This document shows, piece after piece, positions 1-5,863 of a stretch of 11,880 nt of DNA (its first letter is position 1; every line of letters starts with the position of its first letter). The stretch is from positions 1 to 11,880 of the forward strand of contig DATBME010000066.1 in the NCBI GenBank assembly GCA_036555005.1, in the 5' to 3' direction. The DNA is from DASSCW01 sp036555005. Lineage in GTDB: Bacteria; Chloroflexota; Limnocylindria; QHBO01. The notes under the pieces were generated by a model that had not been told where the DNA came from, made no database searches, and worked only from the letters and a program-made list of their open reading frames with translations. The translations under genes were made by a program, and so were the position numbers.

Positions 1-114
1 GAGGCCGACCTGGTCGACGGCCCAGACCCGGCCCAGCAGGCTGCCCAGCGCCTGGTGACGGGGCGCGGACAGGTCCCGTGCCGAGTCGCGGCGTGCTGGC
101 TTGGTGGTGACCAT
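1..114 (-). CDS. N-terminal fragment of an unrecognised protein (runs off left edge)
   Basis: An open minus-strand frame begins with ATG at 114 and stays open for 38 codons to the first base of the window. The visible peptide starts MVTTKPARRDSARDLSAPRH and then becomes more hydrophobic (LGSLLGRVWAVDQVGL). About nine in ten third positions are G or C, as in the confident genes; the overlapping plus-strand frame upstream of 175 has a weaker bias. There is no Shine-Dalgarno sequence, but a TACAAT hexamer ends nine bases before the ATG, which fits a leaderless transcript. It is divergent from the gene starting at 175, with 60 bases between the starts. I do not recognise the family, and too little is visible to assign a function. 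Confidence 0.42.
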   Translation of the reverse strand, partial: MVTTKPARRDSARDLSAPRHQALGSLLGRVWAVDQVGL

Positions 115-123
115 GGGCGGGTG

Positions 124-129
124 ATTGTA
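124..129 (-). promoter_or_regulatory. Candidate -10 box (TACAAT) of a leaderless transcript
   Basis: The minus strand reads TACAAT (5 of 6 matches to TATAAT) in an AT-richer pocket of this GC-rich window, nine bases before the ATG at 114. With the usual 6-8 base spacing from -10 box to transcription start, the transcript would begin within about three bases of the start codon. I see no good -35 hexamer 16-18 bases upstream. The assignment depends on the partial gene being real. Confidence 0.35.
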
Positions 130-164
130 CTGCTACCCTTGCGGGCGCCCTTCCGACGCCCCAC

Positions 165-168
165 GGAG
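165..168 (+). promoter_or_regulatory. Ribosome binding site deciding the start at 175
   Basis: GGAG lies six bases before the ATG at 175. The open frame extends upstream to 55, but that extension has weaker third-position G/C bias and overlaps the minus-strand gene start, so this site is the reason for choosing ATG 175. Confidence 0.55.
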
Positions 169-174
169 CCGCTG

Positions 175-528
175 ATGCTGGTCTACTGCCTCACGCGTGA
201 CCGAGAGCTGGCGGCTGCCATCGAGACGCGCCTGCTCCAGTCGCTGGCGTTCTTCTACAACGACGCCGCGCGCCTGCACCAGGCCGTGATCCTGCGTGCC
301 CCGGACGTCGTGGTGATCGACACCGGCGCGGTGCGCGAGGAGTACGGCGACGCCGGCCTGGGGCCGGTGGTCGGCTTCCTCCGGGATCGGGTGCCCGGCG
401 CGCGTGTGGCGGTGCGGCCGCATGCCGGCGCCGAGTGGCTGGTCGCCGCCGAGGCCGGTCCCGGGGTGCAGATGCTGCCGGCCGACGACGAGGCCTGCGT
501 CGAGGCGATCGCGGCCTTCGCGGCCTAG
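175..528 (+). CDS. Small receiver-like protein, stand-alone, function unknown
   Basis: This is a 117-residue protein starting MLVYCLTRDRELAAAIETRL. The pattern is a short hydrophobic strand, an amphipathic helix, a second strand (PDVVVIDTGA, residues 43-52), a further helix, the strand GARVAVRP and a final helix. That alternation, with Asp49 where response regulators carry the phospho-accepting aspartate, suggests a CheY-like receiver fold. The acidic pair expected near residues 8-10 is not evident (TRD instead of DD), and I cannot place the conserved Thr/Ser and Lys with confidence. It may therefore be a pseudo-receiver acting by protein contact rather than phosphorylation. There is no output domain, signal peptide or membrane segment. 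Third-position G/C bias is strong, so it is very likely coding. It converges on sodX, and nothing in the context states its partner. Confidence 0.68.
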   Translation: MLVYCLTRDRELAAAIETRLLQSLAFFYNDAARLHQAVILRAPDVVVIDTGAVREEYGDAGLGPVVGFLRDRVPGARVAVRPHAGAEWLVAAEAGPGVQMLPADDEACVEAIAAFAA

Positions 529-539
529 AGGTGGCATCC

Positions 540-558
540 GGCCGCGGAGTATGCGGCC
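540..558 (+). terminator. GC hairpin after the receiver-like gene, no T tract
   Basis: GGCCGC (540-545) and GCGGCC (553-558) can pair perfectly around a seven-base loop, 12 bases after the stop codon at 528. There is no following T run, so intrinsic termination would be weak. Its right arm lies inside the terminal repeat annotated at 550-687, so the hairpin may instead belong to that element. Confidence 0.35.
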
Positions 559-687
559 AGAGACTGATTGGACCATGGAGCGCTTCCGGAGGCTCGTTCC
601 TGCCTCATCTCAGTCTGTGGACGCATAGCTCGCGCAGGAGCCGACCTGGGAGAGCCTTCGCTGGTCGTATCAGTCTCTCACCGCATA
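550..687. repeat. 138-bp non-coding segment with imperfect 19-bp inverted ends and an internal copy
   Basis: The left end (550-568, TATGCGGCCAGAGACTGAT) matches the reverse complement of the right end (669-687, ATCAGTCTCTCACCGCATA) at 17 of 19 positions. A weaker direct copy of the right end lies at 609-627 (CTCAGTCTGTGGACGCATA, 14 of 19), so the three copies are about 60 bases apart. No coding frame with the local codon bias crosses the segment. CCGGCCG occurs near both ends (538-544 and 689-695), but not in the flush position of a clean target-site duplication. It could be a small MITE-like repeat, a cluster of protein-binding sites, or chance. This accounts for most of the otherwise gene-free 529-736. 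Confidence 0.4.
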
Positions 688-698
688 GCCGGCCGAAC

Positions 699-729
699 TC
701 CGGCGACCGACCAGCATTCCGGCGACCGA
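699..729. repeat. 12-bp direct repeat downstream of sodX
   Basis: TCCGGCGACCGA occurs at 699-710 and again at 718-729, a period of 19 bases, just beyond the sodX stop codon on the transcribed strand. The bases between the copies are unrelated, so this is a pair of short repeats rather than a tandem array. Its function is unknown. Confidence 0.5.
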
Positions 730-736
730 TGGCAGC

Positions 737-1153
737 CTATCGGAGCGTACCGATGCGGCCGGGCGGCCAGACCCGGGTCGCCGCGCGCCAGCGGATGTCA
801 GCCAGCGCGACGGGGCCGAAGGTGCGCGAGTCGGTGCTCGCCTCCGGCGCGTCGCCGACCAGCTCGGCGCTGCCCGACGATGGGTCGACCAGGCCGACCC
901 GCTTCACCAGCTCGCGCGACGGCTGCCGCGGGTCGGCGGCCAGCACGATCTCCCCGGTGCGCGGGGCGCGGCGCCGGAAGCTCAGGGCCTCGACCAGCAG
1001 GCGATCGCCGGGGCGCAGGCCCGGCGCCATCGAGCGACCGCGGACCTCGACTACGTCCACCCATCGGCTGCCCGCCACCGCCGCCGCGCCGATGGCGGCC
1101 AGCGTCCCCAGCACCAGGACGAGGGCCTGCCGAGGACCCCTCTCCGCAGGCAT
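737..1153 (-). CDS. sodX: Nickel-type superoxide dismutase maturation protease (S26 signal-peptidase-like)
   Basis: This 138-residue protein belongs to the S26 (type I signal peptidase) superfamily. It is predicted to remove the short leader of SodN so that its histidine becomes the new N-terminus and can bind nickel. A single membrane segment (about residues 10-29) anchors it. The nucleophile motif is RGRSMAPGLRPGD (Ser41), the general-base lysine is Lys83 in ELVKRV, and a box-E-like motif, GDAPEASTDSRTFGPV (99-114), follows. Its small size and lack of the large periplasmic insertions of ordinary LepB match the nickel-SOD protease subfamily. It starts 19 bases after the sodN stop, which supports the assignment. 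A weak AGGA precedes the ATG. The active-site residues are seen; the substrate is inferred from family and neighbourhood. Confidence 0.88.
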   Translation of the reverse strand: MPAERGPRQALVLVLGTLAAIGAAAVAGSRWVDVVEVRGRSMAPGLRPGDRLLVEALSFRRRAPRTGEIVLAADPRQPSRELVKRVGLVDPSSGSAELVGDAPEASTDSRTFGPVALADIRWRAATRVWPPGRIGTLR

Positions 1154-1172
1154 CGGTCCTGGACGGATCTGA

Positions 1173-1604
1173 TCAGCTAGGGCGGCCGCTGACGCGCGTC
1201 TTCTCCGGCCCGCCGGTCGCCTTCCACATCTCGTCGATGGAATCGATCATGAGCAGCAGCTCCTTCGCCGCGGCAGCGTCCATCGATTGCTTGACCTTCG
1301 AGGCCTGCTTGGTCGCCTTCCAGAAGGTTTCGTGGATCCCCGGATGCTTCTCCAGGTGCTCCGGCTTGAAGTAGTCGTGCCAGAGGACATCCAGGTGGTT
1401 CTTGACCAGCTCGGCGCGCTCCTCCTTGACGTGGATGCAGCGGGCCCGGAACAGCTTGTCATCGCTGGCGTCGTGCTTTTCGATGATGCGCAGGCAGGAC
1501 TCCGCCTCGATGCGGGCCTGCTCGGGGTCGTAGATGCCGCAGGGGATGTCGCAGTGGGCGTGCACCTGGCGCGCCGGGCGCAGCAGGGAGCGCAGGGTGA
1601 GCAT
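1173..1604 (-). CDS. sodN: Nickel superoxide dismutase precursor
   Basis: The 143-residue precursor is predicted to disproportionate superoxide to oxygen and hydrogen peroxide using a nickel centre. The diagnostic nickel hook HCDIPCGIYDP occupies residues 17-27: after cleavage, His17 becomes residue 1, and Cys18 and Cys22 become the Cys2 and Cys6 thiolate ligands. The 16-residue leader MLTLRSLLRPARQVHA is basic and not a classical Sec signal, as in other SodN precursors. The mature part (127 residues) is alpha-helical and slightly longer than the Streptomyces enzyme (about 117). A GTG/ATG frame exists further upstream, but the AGGAG five bases before ATG 1604 and the expected leader length fix this start. 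The maturation protease gene follows directly. It lies 109 bases after fabG, with its own promoter candidate, so it is probably a separate or partly separate transcription unit. Confidence 0.95.
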   Translation of the reverse strand: MLTLRSLLRPARQVHAHCDIPCGIYDPEQARIEAESCLRIIEKHDASDDKLFRARCIHVKEERAELVKNHLDVLWHDYFKPEHLEKHPGIHETFWKATKQASKVKQSMDAAAAKELLLMIDSIDEMWKATGGPEKTRVSGRPS

Positions 1605-1609
1605 GGAAT

Positions 1610-1614
1610 CTCCT
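1610..1614 (-). promoter_or_regulatory. Strong ribosome binding site of sodN
   Basis: The minus strand reads AGAGGAGA, with the AGGAG core five bases before ATG 1604. It decides against the longer upstream start in the same frame, which would add 19 residues before the leader. Confidence 0.75.
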
Positions 1615-1648
1615 CTCGCGATGGGTGGCCGTCGGATGCTGTGACGGC

Positions 1649-1657
1649 ATTCTGGCA
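1649..1657 (-). promoter_or_regulatory. Candidate extended -10 promoter for sodN
   Basis: The minus strand reads TGCCAGAAT: a TGn extension followed by CAGAAT, which matches TATAAT at 4 of 6 positions including the second A and final T. Transcription from it would start near 1642 and give a leader of about 38 bases before the sodN ATG. No convincing -35 element was found, and no clear paired Nur-type nickel operator. It lies in the only sizeable gap between fabG and sodN. Confidence 0.35.
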
Positions 1658-1678
1658 GCAATCAGTGTGCCGATCCGG

Positions 1679-1697
1679 TCGCTCGACCGGCGAGCGA
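1679..1697 (-). terminator. Hairpin between fabG and sodN
   Basis: TCGCTCG and CGAGCGA pair perfectly over seven bases around a five-base loop, 16 bases beyond the fabG stop codon. No T tract follows on the transcribed strand, so it may stall or partly terminate the long fatty-acid transcript, or protect its 3' end, rather than act as a textbook terminator. Confidence 0.45.
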
Positions 1698-1713
1698 GCC
1701 AGGATGGTGCGGA

Positions 1714-2469
1714 TCAGCTGCCCATCACGATGCCGCCGTCCACGCCCAGCACCTGGCCGGTGACGTAGCGGGCCTCGTCGGAGGCGAAGTACACAGCCGC
1801 GGCGGCCACGTCGTCCACGCTGCCGACGTAGCCCAGCGGCGTCAGCGAGGTCAGCGCCTCGGTGGCAGCCGGTGGCAGGTCGGCGGTCAGGTCGGTCTCG
1901 ATCAGGCCCGGCGCGATGGCATTGCAGGTGATCCCGCGGCTGGCCAGCTCGCGAGCGGTCGTCTTGGTGAGGCCGATGAGCCCGGCCTTGGCGGCGGCGT
2001 AGTTGGCCTGGCCCGGGTTGCCCATCCGGCCGGCGGCGGACGACATGTTGATGATCCGCCCGGTGCGCGCCTTCATCATCGGGCGGGCCACTGCCCGGGT
2101 CATCCAGAACGGGCCGGCCAGGTTGGTGGCCAGCACGGCGTTCCACTCCTCCTCGTCCATGCGCATCAGCAGGTTGTCCCGGGTGATGCCGGCGTTGTTG
2201 ACCAGGATGTCGAGCGTGCCGAACGCGTCGATGGCGGCCTTGACGATCTCCTCGCACGACTCGCGGCCGGCGGAGGTGTCGCCCTGGATTGCCTCCGCCT
2301 TGCGCCCCGCCCCGCGGACGCCGGCCACCGTCTCATCGGCGGCGGTCTGGTCGCCGCGGTAGTTGACGGCCACGTCCGCGCCCTGGGCGGCGAAGGCCAG
2401 GGCGATGGCGCGCCCCAGCCCGCGACTGCCGCCGGTGACCAGGGCGACCTTGCCGGTCAGGTCGAACAT
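1714..2469 (-). CDS. fabG: 3-oxoacyl-[acyl-carrier-protein] reductase
   Basis: This 251-residue short-chain dehydrogenase reduces 3-oxoacyl-ACP to (R)-3-hydroxyacyl-ACP with NADPH, the first reduction of each elongation cycle. The N-terminal Rossmann motif is TGGSRGLG (residues 12-19), followed by NNAG at 91-94. The catalytic residues fit the FabG spacing: Asn116, Ser144 in NMSSAAG, and Tyr157 and Lys161 in ANYAAAKAG. The MGNPGQANYAAAKAG stretch is FabG-like rather than that of a generic dehydrogenase. The length is normal. Its ATG shares one base with the fabH stop (TGATG), so translation should be coupled. It is the last fatty-acid gene visible in the operon. Confidence 0.95.
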   Translation of the reverse strand: MFDLTGKVALVTGGSRGLGRAIALAFAAQGADVAVNYRGDQTAADETVAGVRGAGRKAEAIQGDTSAGRESCEEIVKAAIDAFGTLDILVNNAGITRDNLLMRMDEEEWNAVLATNLAGPFWMTRAVARPMMKARTGRIINMSSAAGRMGNPGQANYAAAKAGLIGLTKTTARELASRGITCNAIAPGLIETDLTADLPPAATEALTSLTPLGYVGSVDDVAAAAVYFASDEARYVTGQVLGVDGGIVMGS

Positions 2470-3548
2470 CAGCGCGCGGCGGCCAGCTCGGGTGCCGCGG
2501 TCGCCATCGGCCGCCCCATACGGGTCTGCTCACCCGGCGCGAGGAAAGCACGTGCCGGATCGGCCGTCCACTCGACCACGGCGGCCCCCGCGGTGTAGCC
2601 GGCGCCGAAGGCCACCATCAGGACCCGATCGCCGGGCTGGATGCGGCCGGCGGCCACCGCCTCGGCCAGGGCCATCGGCACCGAGGCGGCGGAGGTATTG
2701 CCGTACTTCTCGATGTTGACGAAGACCTTCTCCTCCGGGATGTTCAGCTGCTTCTCGACGCTCTTGATGATCCGCAGGTTGGCCTGGTGAAAGACGAACT
2801 GGTCCACGTCGTCGACCGACAGGCCCGCATTGCGCAGGGCGGCTACGGCCGAGTCGCCCATCTGTCGGGTGGCGTACTTGTAGACCTCGCTGCCCAGCAT
2901 GTGGATCGTGTGCTGGCGATCGGCGACCGTCTGGGCCGACGCCGGCCGCACGCTGCCGCCGGCGGGCACGATGATCCCCTCGCAGCCGGTGCCGTCGCTG
3001 AAGAGCTCCGAGCCCAGCAGTCCGCCCGGCTGGTCGGAGGCAGAGAGGAGCACGGCGCCGGCGCCGTCGCCGAACAGGACGCAGGTGGTCCGGTCCGACC
3101 AGTCCAGGAAGCGGCTCAGCACCTCCACCCCGATCACCAACACCTGGCGGTACATGCCGCTGCGAATGAAGCTGTCGCCGGCGGCCAGGGCAAACAGAAA
3201 GCCGGAGCAGGCGGCCTGCAGGTCGAAGCCGGCGGCGCGCGTCGCGCCCAGCTCGGTGGCCACCAGCACGGCCGTCGCCGGCAGCGGGTAGTCGGGCGAG
3301 CAGGTGCCAACGATAACCAGGTCGACCTCGGAGGCGTCCACGCCGGCGACGGCCAGGGCGTCGCGGGAGGCGTTGACCGACAGGGTGGTGGTCGTCTCGT
3401 CGTCGGCGGCGATGCGGCGCTCGCGGATGCCGGTGCGGGTCAGGATCCACTCGTCCGAGGTGTCCACCATCGTCGCCAGCTCGTCATTGGTCATGACGCG
3501 CGACGGCGCATACATCCCCCAGCCGGTGATGACCGCATTCGCCGTCAT
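2469..3548 (-). CDS. fabH: 3-oxoacyl-[acyl-carrier-protein] synthase III (FabH)
   Basis: The 359-residue thiolase-fold enzyme starts fatty-acid synthesis by condensing an acyl-CoA primer with malonyl-ACP. The active-site Cys114 lies in QAACSGF, His254 in FHQANLRI and Asn284 in YGNTSAAS, giving the full Cys-His-Asn triad of KAS III. The body resembles FabH to about residue 328 (GAAVVEW). The remaining 30 or so residues, rich in Ala, Pro and Arg, are beyond the usual length of about 320-330 and look disordered. Primer preference (acetyl versus branched-chain CoA) cannot be read from the sequence. It follows accB by 22 bases with its own strong ribosome binding site, the only one this good in the fatty-acid block, so it may be translated independently of the upstream genes. 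Confidence 0.95.
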   Translation of the reverse strand: MTANAVITGWGMYAPSRVMTNDELATMVDTSDEWILTRTGIRERRIAADDETTTTLSVNASRDALAVAGVDASEVDLVIVGTCSPDYPLPATAVLVATELGATRAAGFDLQAACSGFLFALAAGDSFIRSGMYRQVLVIGVEVLSRFLDWSDRTTCVLFGDGAGAVLLSASDQPGGLLGSELFSDGTGCEGIIVPAGGSVRPASAQTVADRQHTIHMLGSEVYKYATRQMGDSAVAALRNAGLSVDDVDQFVFHQANLRIIKSVEKQLNIPEEKVFVNIEKYGNTSAASVPMALAEAVAAGRIQPGDRVLMVAFGAGYTAGAAVVEWTADPARAFLAPGEQTRMGRPMATAAPELAAAR

Positions 3549-3553
3549 GCCAT

Positions 3554-3559
3554 CCTCCT
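3554..3559 (-). promoter_or_regulatory. Consensus ribosome binding site of fabH
   Basis: The minus strand reads AGGAGG five bases before ATG 3548. An out-of-frame ATG directly follows the site but meets TGA after one more codon. Because most other junctions in this block lack a site this strong and rely on overlapping codons, it marks a probable re-initiation point in the operon. Confidence 0.75.
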
Positions 3560-3570
3560 GTAGAGCCGAT

Positions 3571-4044
3571 TCATCCGCGCGGGTCGACCTCGATCAGCGG
3601 CTGCTGGCGCTTCACCAGCGTCCCGCTCTCGACCAGCGTGCGCGTCACGCGGCCACCCACGTCCGACTTGATCTCGTTGAAGAGCTTCATGGCCTCGATC
3701 AGACCGATCACCGAGCCGACCCCGATCTCGTCCTCCACCTGAACGTAGGCCCGCGCACCCGGCGACGGAGCCGCGTACCAGACGCCGGTCAGCGGGGCCA
3801 CGACGAAGCGCATGCCCGGCACCGGCTCGCCCCACGGGCTGGCCGGCTGTTCCGCGGCCGGAGCCGTTGGCGGTTGAGCCGGCGCGGCGGAGGCTACGGC
3901 GCCGGCTGGCGCCATCGGCCTGGCCAGGCGAACCACCAGCTCGCCGGACTCGACCTCGAGCTCGTCCAGCCCGCTGGCCTCGAAGACCGGCGTCAGCAGG
4001 TCGACGGCGGCCAGGACCGGGTCGCCGGCGCGCCCGTCGCTCAT
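3571..4044 (-). CDS. accB: Biotin carboxyl carrier protein of acetyl-CoA carboxylase (functional form)
   Basis: This 157-residue protein carries the biotin that shuttles carboxyl groups from AccC to the AccA/AccD carboxyltransferase. The N-terminal part contains the segment GLDELEVESGELVVRLAR (25-42), followed by a Pro/Ala-rich flexible linker (about 43-77) and the biotinyl domain (about 80-155). The biotinylation motif is intact: IEAMKLFNEIKSD with Lys120 as the modified residue. The upstream VAPLTGVWYAAPSPG matches the bacterial AccB thumb-containing domain. Length is typical (E. coli 156). The ATG overlaps the fabF stop (ATGA). A second, lysine-less paralogue lies at 8191-8679 in the same operon, so this copy should be the only biotin-bearing one here. 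Confidence 0.96.
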   Translation of the reverse strand: MSDGRAGDPVLAAVDLLTPVFEASGLDELEVESGELVVRLARPMAPAGAVASAAPAQPPTAPAAEQPASPWGEPVPGMRFVVAPLTGVWYAAPSPGARAYVQVEDEIGVGSVIGLIEAMKLFNEIKSDVGGRVTRTLVESGTLVKRQQPLIEVDPRG

Positions 4045-5333
4045 ACCGGCGCATCCGGCTCGTACCGTTGGAAGAGGAGCGTGGCGTTGTGGCCGCCGAA
4101 GCCGAACGAGTTGCTCATCGCGACCCGCACGTCGGCGCGACGCGCCTGGTTCGGCACATAGTCCAGGTCGCACTCCGGATCGGGGAACTCGTAATTGATG
4201 GTCGGCGGGATGCAGCCCTCGCCGATGGCCCGGATGCAGGCGATCGCCTCCACACCGCCGCCCGCGCCCAGCAGGTGGCCGGTCATGCTCTTGGTGCTGC
4301 TGACCGGGATGGCGTACGCCCGCTCGCCGAAGACGGTCTTGATGGCGGCCGTCTCGGACTTGTCATTCGGCCCGGTGCTGGTGCCGTGGGCATTGATGTA
4401 GTCGATGTCGTCGATGGTCAGCCCGGCGTCGGCGATCGCCTGCGTCATGCTGCCCACCGCCCCGCGTCCGCCGGGGGCGGGCAGGGTGATGTGCGACGCG
4501 TCGTCGGTGGCGGCGTAGCCGACCAGCTCGGCGTGGATGCGCGCGCCGCGCGCCCGGGCATGATCGAGCGCCTCCAGCACCAGCACGCCGGCACCATCGG
4601 CCATCACGAAGCCGTCCCGATCGGCGTCGAACGGTCGGGAGGCCTTCTCGGGGTCGTCGTTCCGCTTGGTCGACAGCGCGCGCATGGCGGCGAAGGCGGC
4701 CACCGGGATCTCGCCGATGCCCGCCTCCGCGCCGCCGGCGATCATGACGTCCGCCTCGCCGCGGCGAATGATGTTCAGCGCGTCGCCGATGGCGTGGTTG
4801 CTGCTGCTGCAGGCGCTGACCGTGGCGTAGTTCGGGCCGCGAGCATTGGCGTAGATGGCGATGTAGCCCGCCCCCATGTCCGGGATCAGGGCGGTCACCA
4901 GGAACGGGCCGATGCGCTCGATGCCCAGGTCGTGGGCCTCGATCACGTCGCGGATCATGGTGTTGATGCCGCCGATCCCCGACCCCACGATCACGCCCGT
5001 GCGCTCGGCCAGCGCCTCGTCGGTGATCGGGTTGTCCAGCCCGGCGTCGCGCATCCCCTCGGCGGCCGCCGCCCAGGCGAAGTGCACGTAGCGGTCGTTG
5101 CGGCGGACCTCCTTCCTGGGCATCACCTCGTCGGCCTGGAAGTCGCGGACCTCGCCGGCCACCTTGCTGTCCACCCGGCTGGGATCGAAAGACGTGATGC
5201 GACCGATGCCGCTGCGCCCGGCCATCAGGCCCTCCCAGAACGCGCCGACGTCATTGCCCAGCGGCGTCACGGCGCCCATGCCGGTGACCACCACGCGGCG
5301 TTCCTCGCGCATCCGCCTGCCGTCCTCACCCAT
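4041..5333 (-). CDS. fabF: 3-oxoacyl-[acyl-carrier-protein] synthase II (FabF)
   Basis: This 430-residue elongating condensing enzyme adds malonyl-ACP to a growing acyl-ACP. The N-terminal RRVVVTGMGAVTPLG is typical. Catalytic Cys175 lies in VSACSSSNHAIGDA, His316 in NAHGTST, and Lys348 and His353 in TKSMTGHLLGAGGG, so it is an active Cys-His-His KAS rather than a chain-length-factor homologue. GFGGHN near the C-terminus is also conserved. The first ATG overlaps the fabZ stop by eight bases. A second in-frame ATG at 5312, with GAGGA ten bases upstream, would give the more usual MREERRVVVTG start and is a serious alternative. The 3' end overlaps the accB start. Confidence 0.95.
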   Translation of the reverse strand: MGEDGRRMREERRVVVTGMGAVTPLGNDVGAFWEGLMAGRSGIGRITSFDPSRVDSKVAGEVRDFQADEVMPRKEVRRNDRYVHFAWAAAAEGMRDAGLDNPITDEALAERTGVIVGSGIGGINTMIRDVIEAHDLGIERIGPFLVTALIPDMGAGYIAIYANARGPNYATVSACSSSNHAIGDALNIIRRGEADVMIAGGAEAGIGEIPVAAFAAMRALSTKRNDDPEKASRPFDADRDGFVMADGAGVLVLEALDHARARGARIHAELVGYAATDDASHITLPAPGGRGAVGSMTQAIADAGLTIDDIDYINAHGTSTGPNDKSETAAIKTVFGERAYAIPVSSTKSMTGHLLGAGGGVEAIACIRAIGEGCIPPTINYEFPDPECDLDYVPNQARRADVRVAMSNSFGFGGHNATLLFQRYEPDAPV

Positions 5334-5838
5334 CGGTCAGGCCTCCGGCGAGGGACTGGTCGCGCGGGATGATGATCGACAGCGTCCCCTCCACCGCCAC
5401 CTCGCCGTCGACGCTGGCCACCGCCCGCGCGCGGCCGAACATGCCGCGCAGCTTCTCGACGGTGACCTCCATGCGCAGCGTGTCGCCGGGCTGCACCAGC
5501 CGCCTGAAGCGAACGTCATCGATCCCGGCGAAGAGACCGATCTTGCCGCGGTACTCGTCCAGGGTCAGCACCGCGACCCCGCAGGTCTGCGCCAGTGCCT
5601 CCACCATCAGCACGCCCGGCATGATCGGCCGGCCGGGGAAGTGCCCGGTGAACTGCGGCTCGTTGGCGGTGACGTTCTTGATCCCGACCGCCCGCTTGCC
5701 CGGCTCCAGCTCGACCACCCGGTCGACCAGCAGGAACGGGTAGCGGTGCGGCAGGATCCGCATGATGTCGGCCGCCTCCAGCGGCGCGCTGAACGGCGCG
5801 GCCCCCACGCCGGGCTCGGTCGGGTTCTCGATCGTCAT
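5326..5838 (-). CDS. fabZ: 3-hydroxyacyl-[acyl-carrier-protein] dehydratase (FabZ)
   Basis: This 170-residue hot-dog-fold enzyme dehydrates 3-hydroxyacyl-ACP to trans-2-enoyl-ACP. The signature ILPHRYPFLLVDRV (28-41) and the catalytic helix region HFPGRPIMPGVLMVEALAQ (His66, Glu80) are complete. The frame stays open upstream to 5898, but that would overlap the end of accC. ATG 5838, 25 bases after the accC stop, leaves a normal-length protein; GTG at 5859 is possible. Residues 1-20 precede the conserved core and look flexible. No FabA-type isomerase signature is visible. The stop lies inside the first codons of fabF, consistent with coupled translation. Confidence 0.95.
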   Translation of the reverse strand: MTIENPTEPGVGAAPFSAPLEAADIMRILPHRYPFLLVDRVVELEPGKRAVGIKNVTANEPQFTGHFPGRPIMPGVLMVEALAQTCGVAVLTLDEYRGKIGLFAGIDDVRFRRLVQPGDTLRMEVTVEKLRGMFGRARAVASVDGEVAVEGTLSIIIPRDQSLAGGLTDG

Positions 5839-5863
5839 CGGTTCGGGCAGTGGCTCCACGAGG

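Noticed and set aside
435..1172. Plus-strand frames across the sodX region (435-1172 and 568-1374)
   Set aside because: They are Ser/Arg/Pro-rich, antisense to sodX and sodN, and cross the repeat-bearing non-coding gap. SodX on the other strand has a complete Ser/Lys active site.
1624..1680. A Nur (nickel uptake regulator) operator upstream of sodN
   Set aside because: Only one TTGC half-site-like sequence is visible, without a properly spaced partner, so the claim is not supported.
4041..5333. The condensing enzyme as a chain-length factor or polyketide-type KS partner
   Set aside because: The Cys-His-His set is complete and all neighbours are primary fatty-acid genes, so FabF is the simplest reading.
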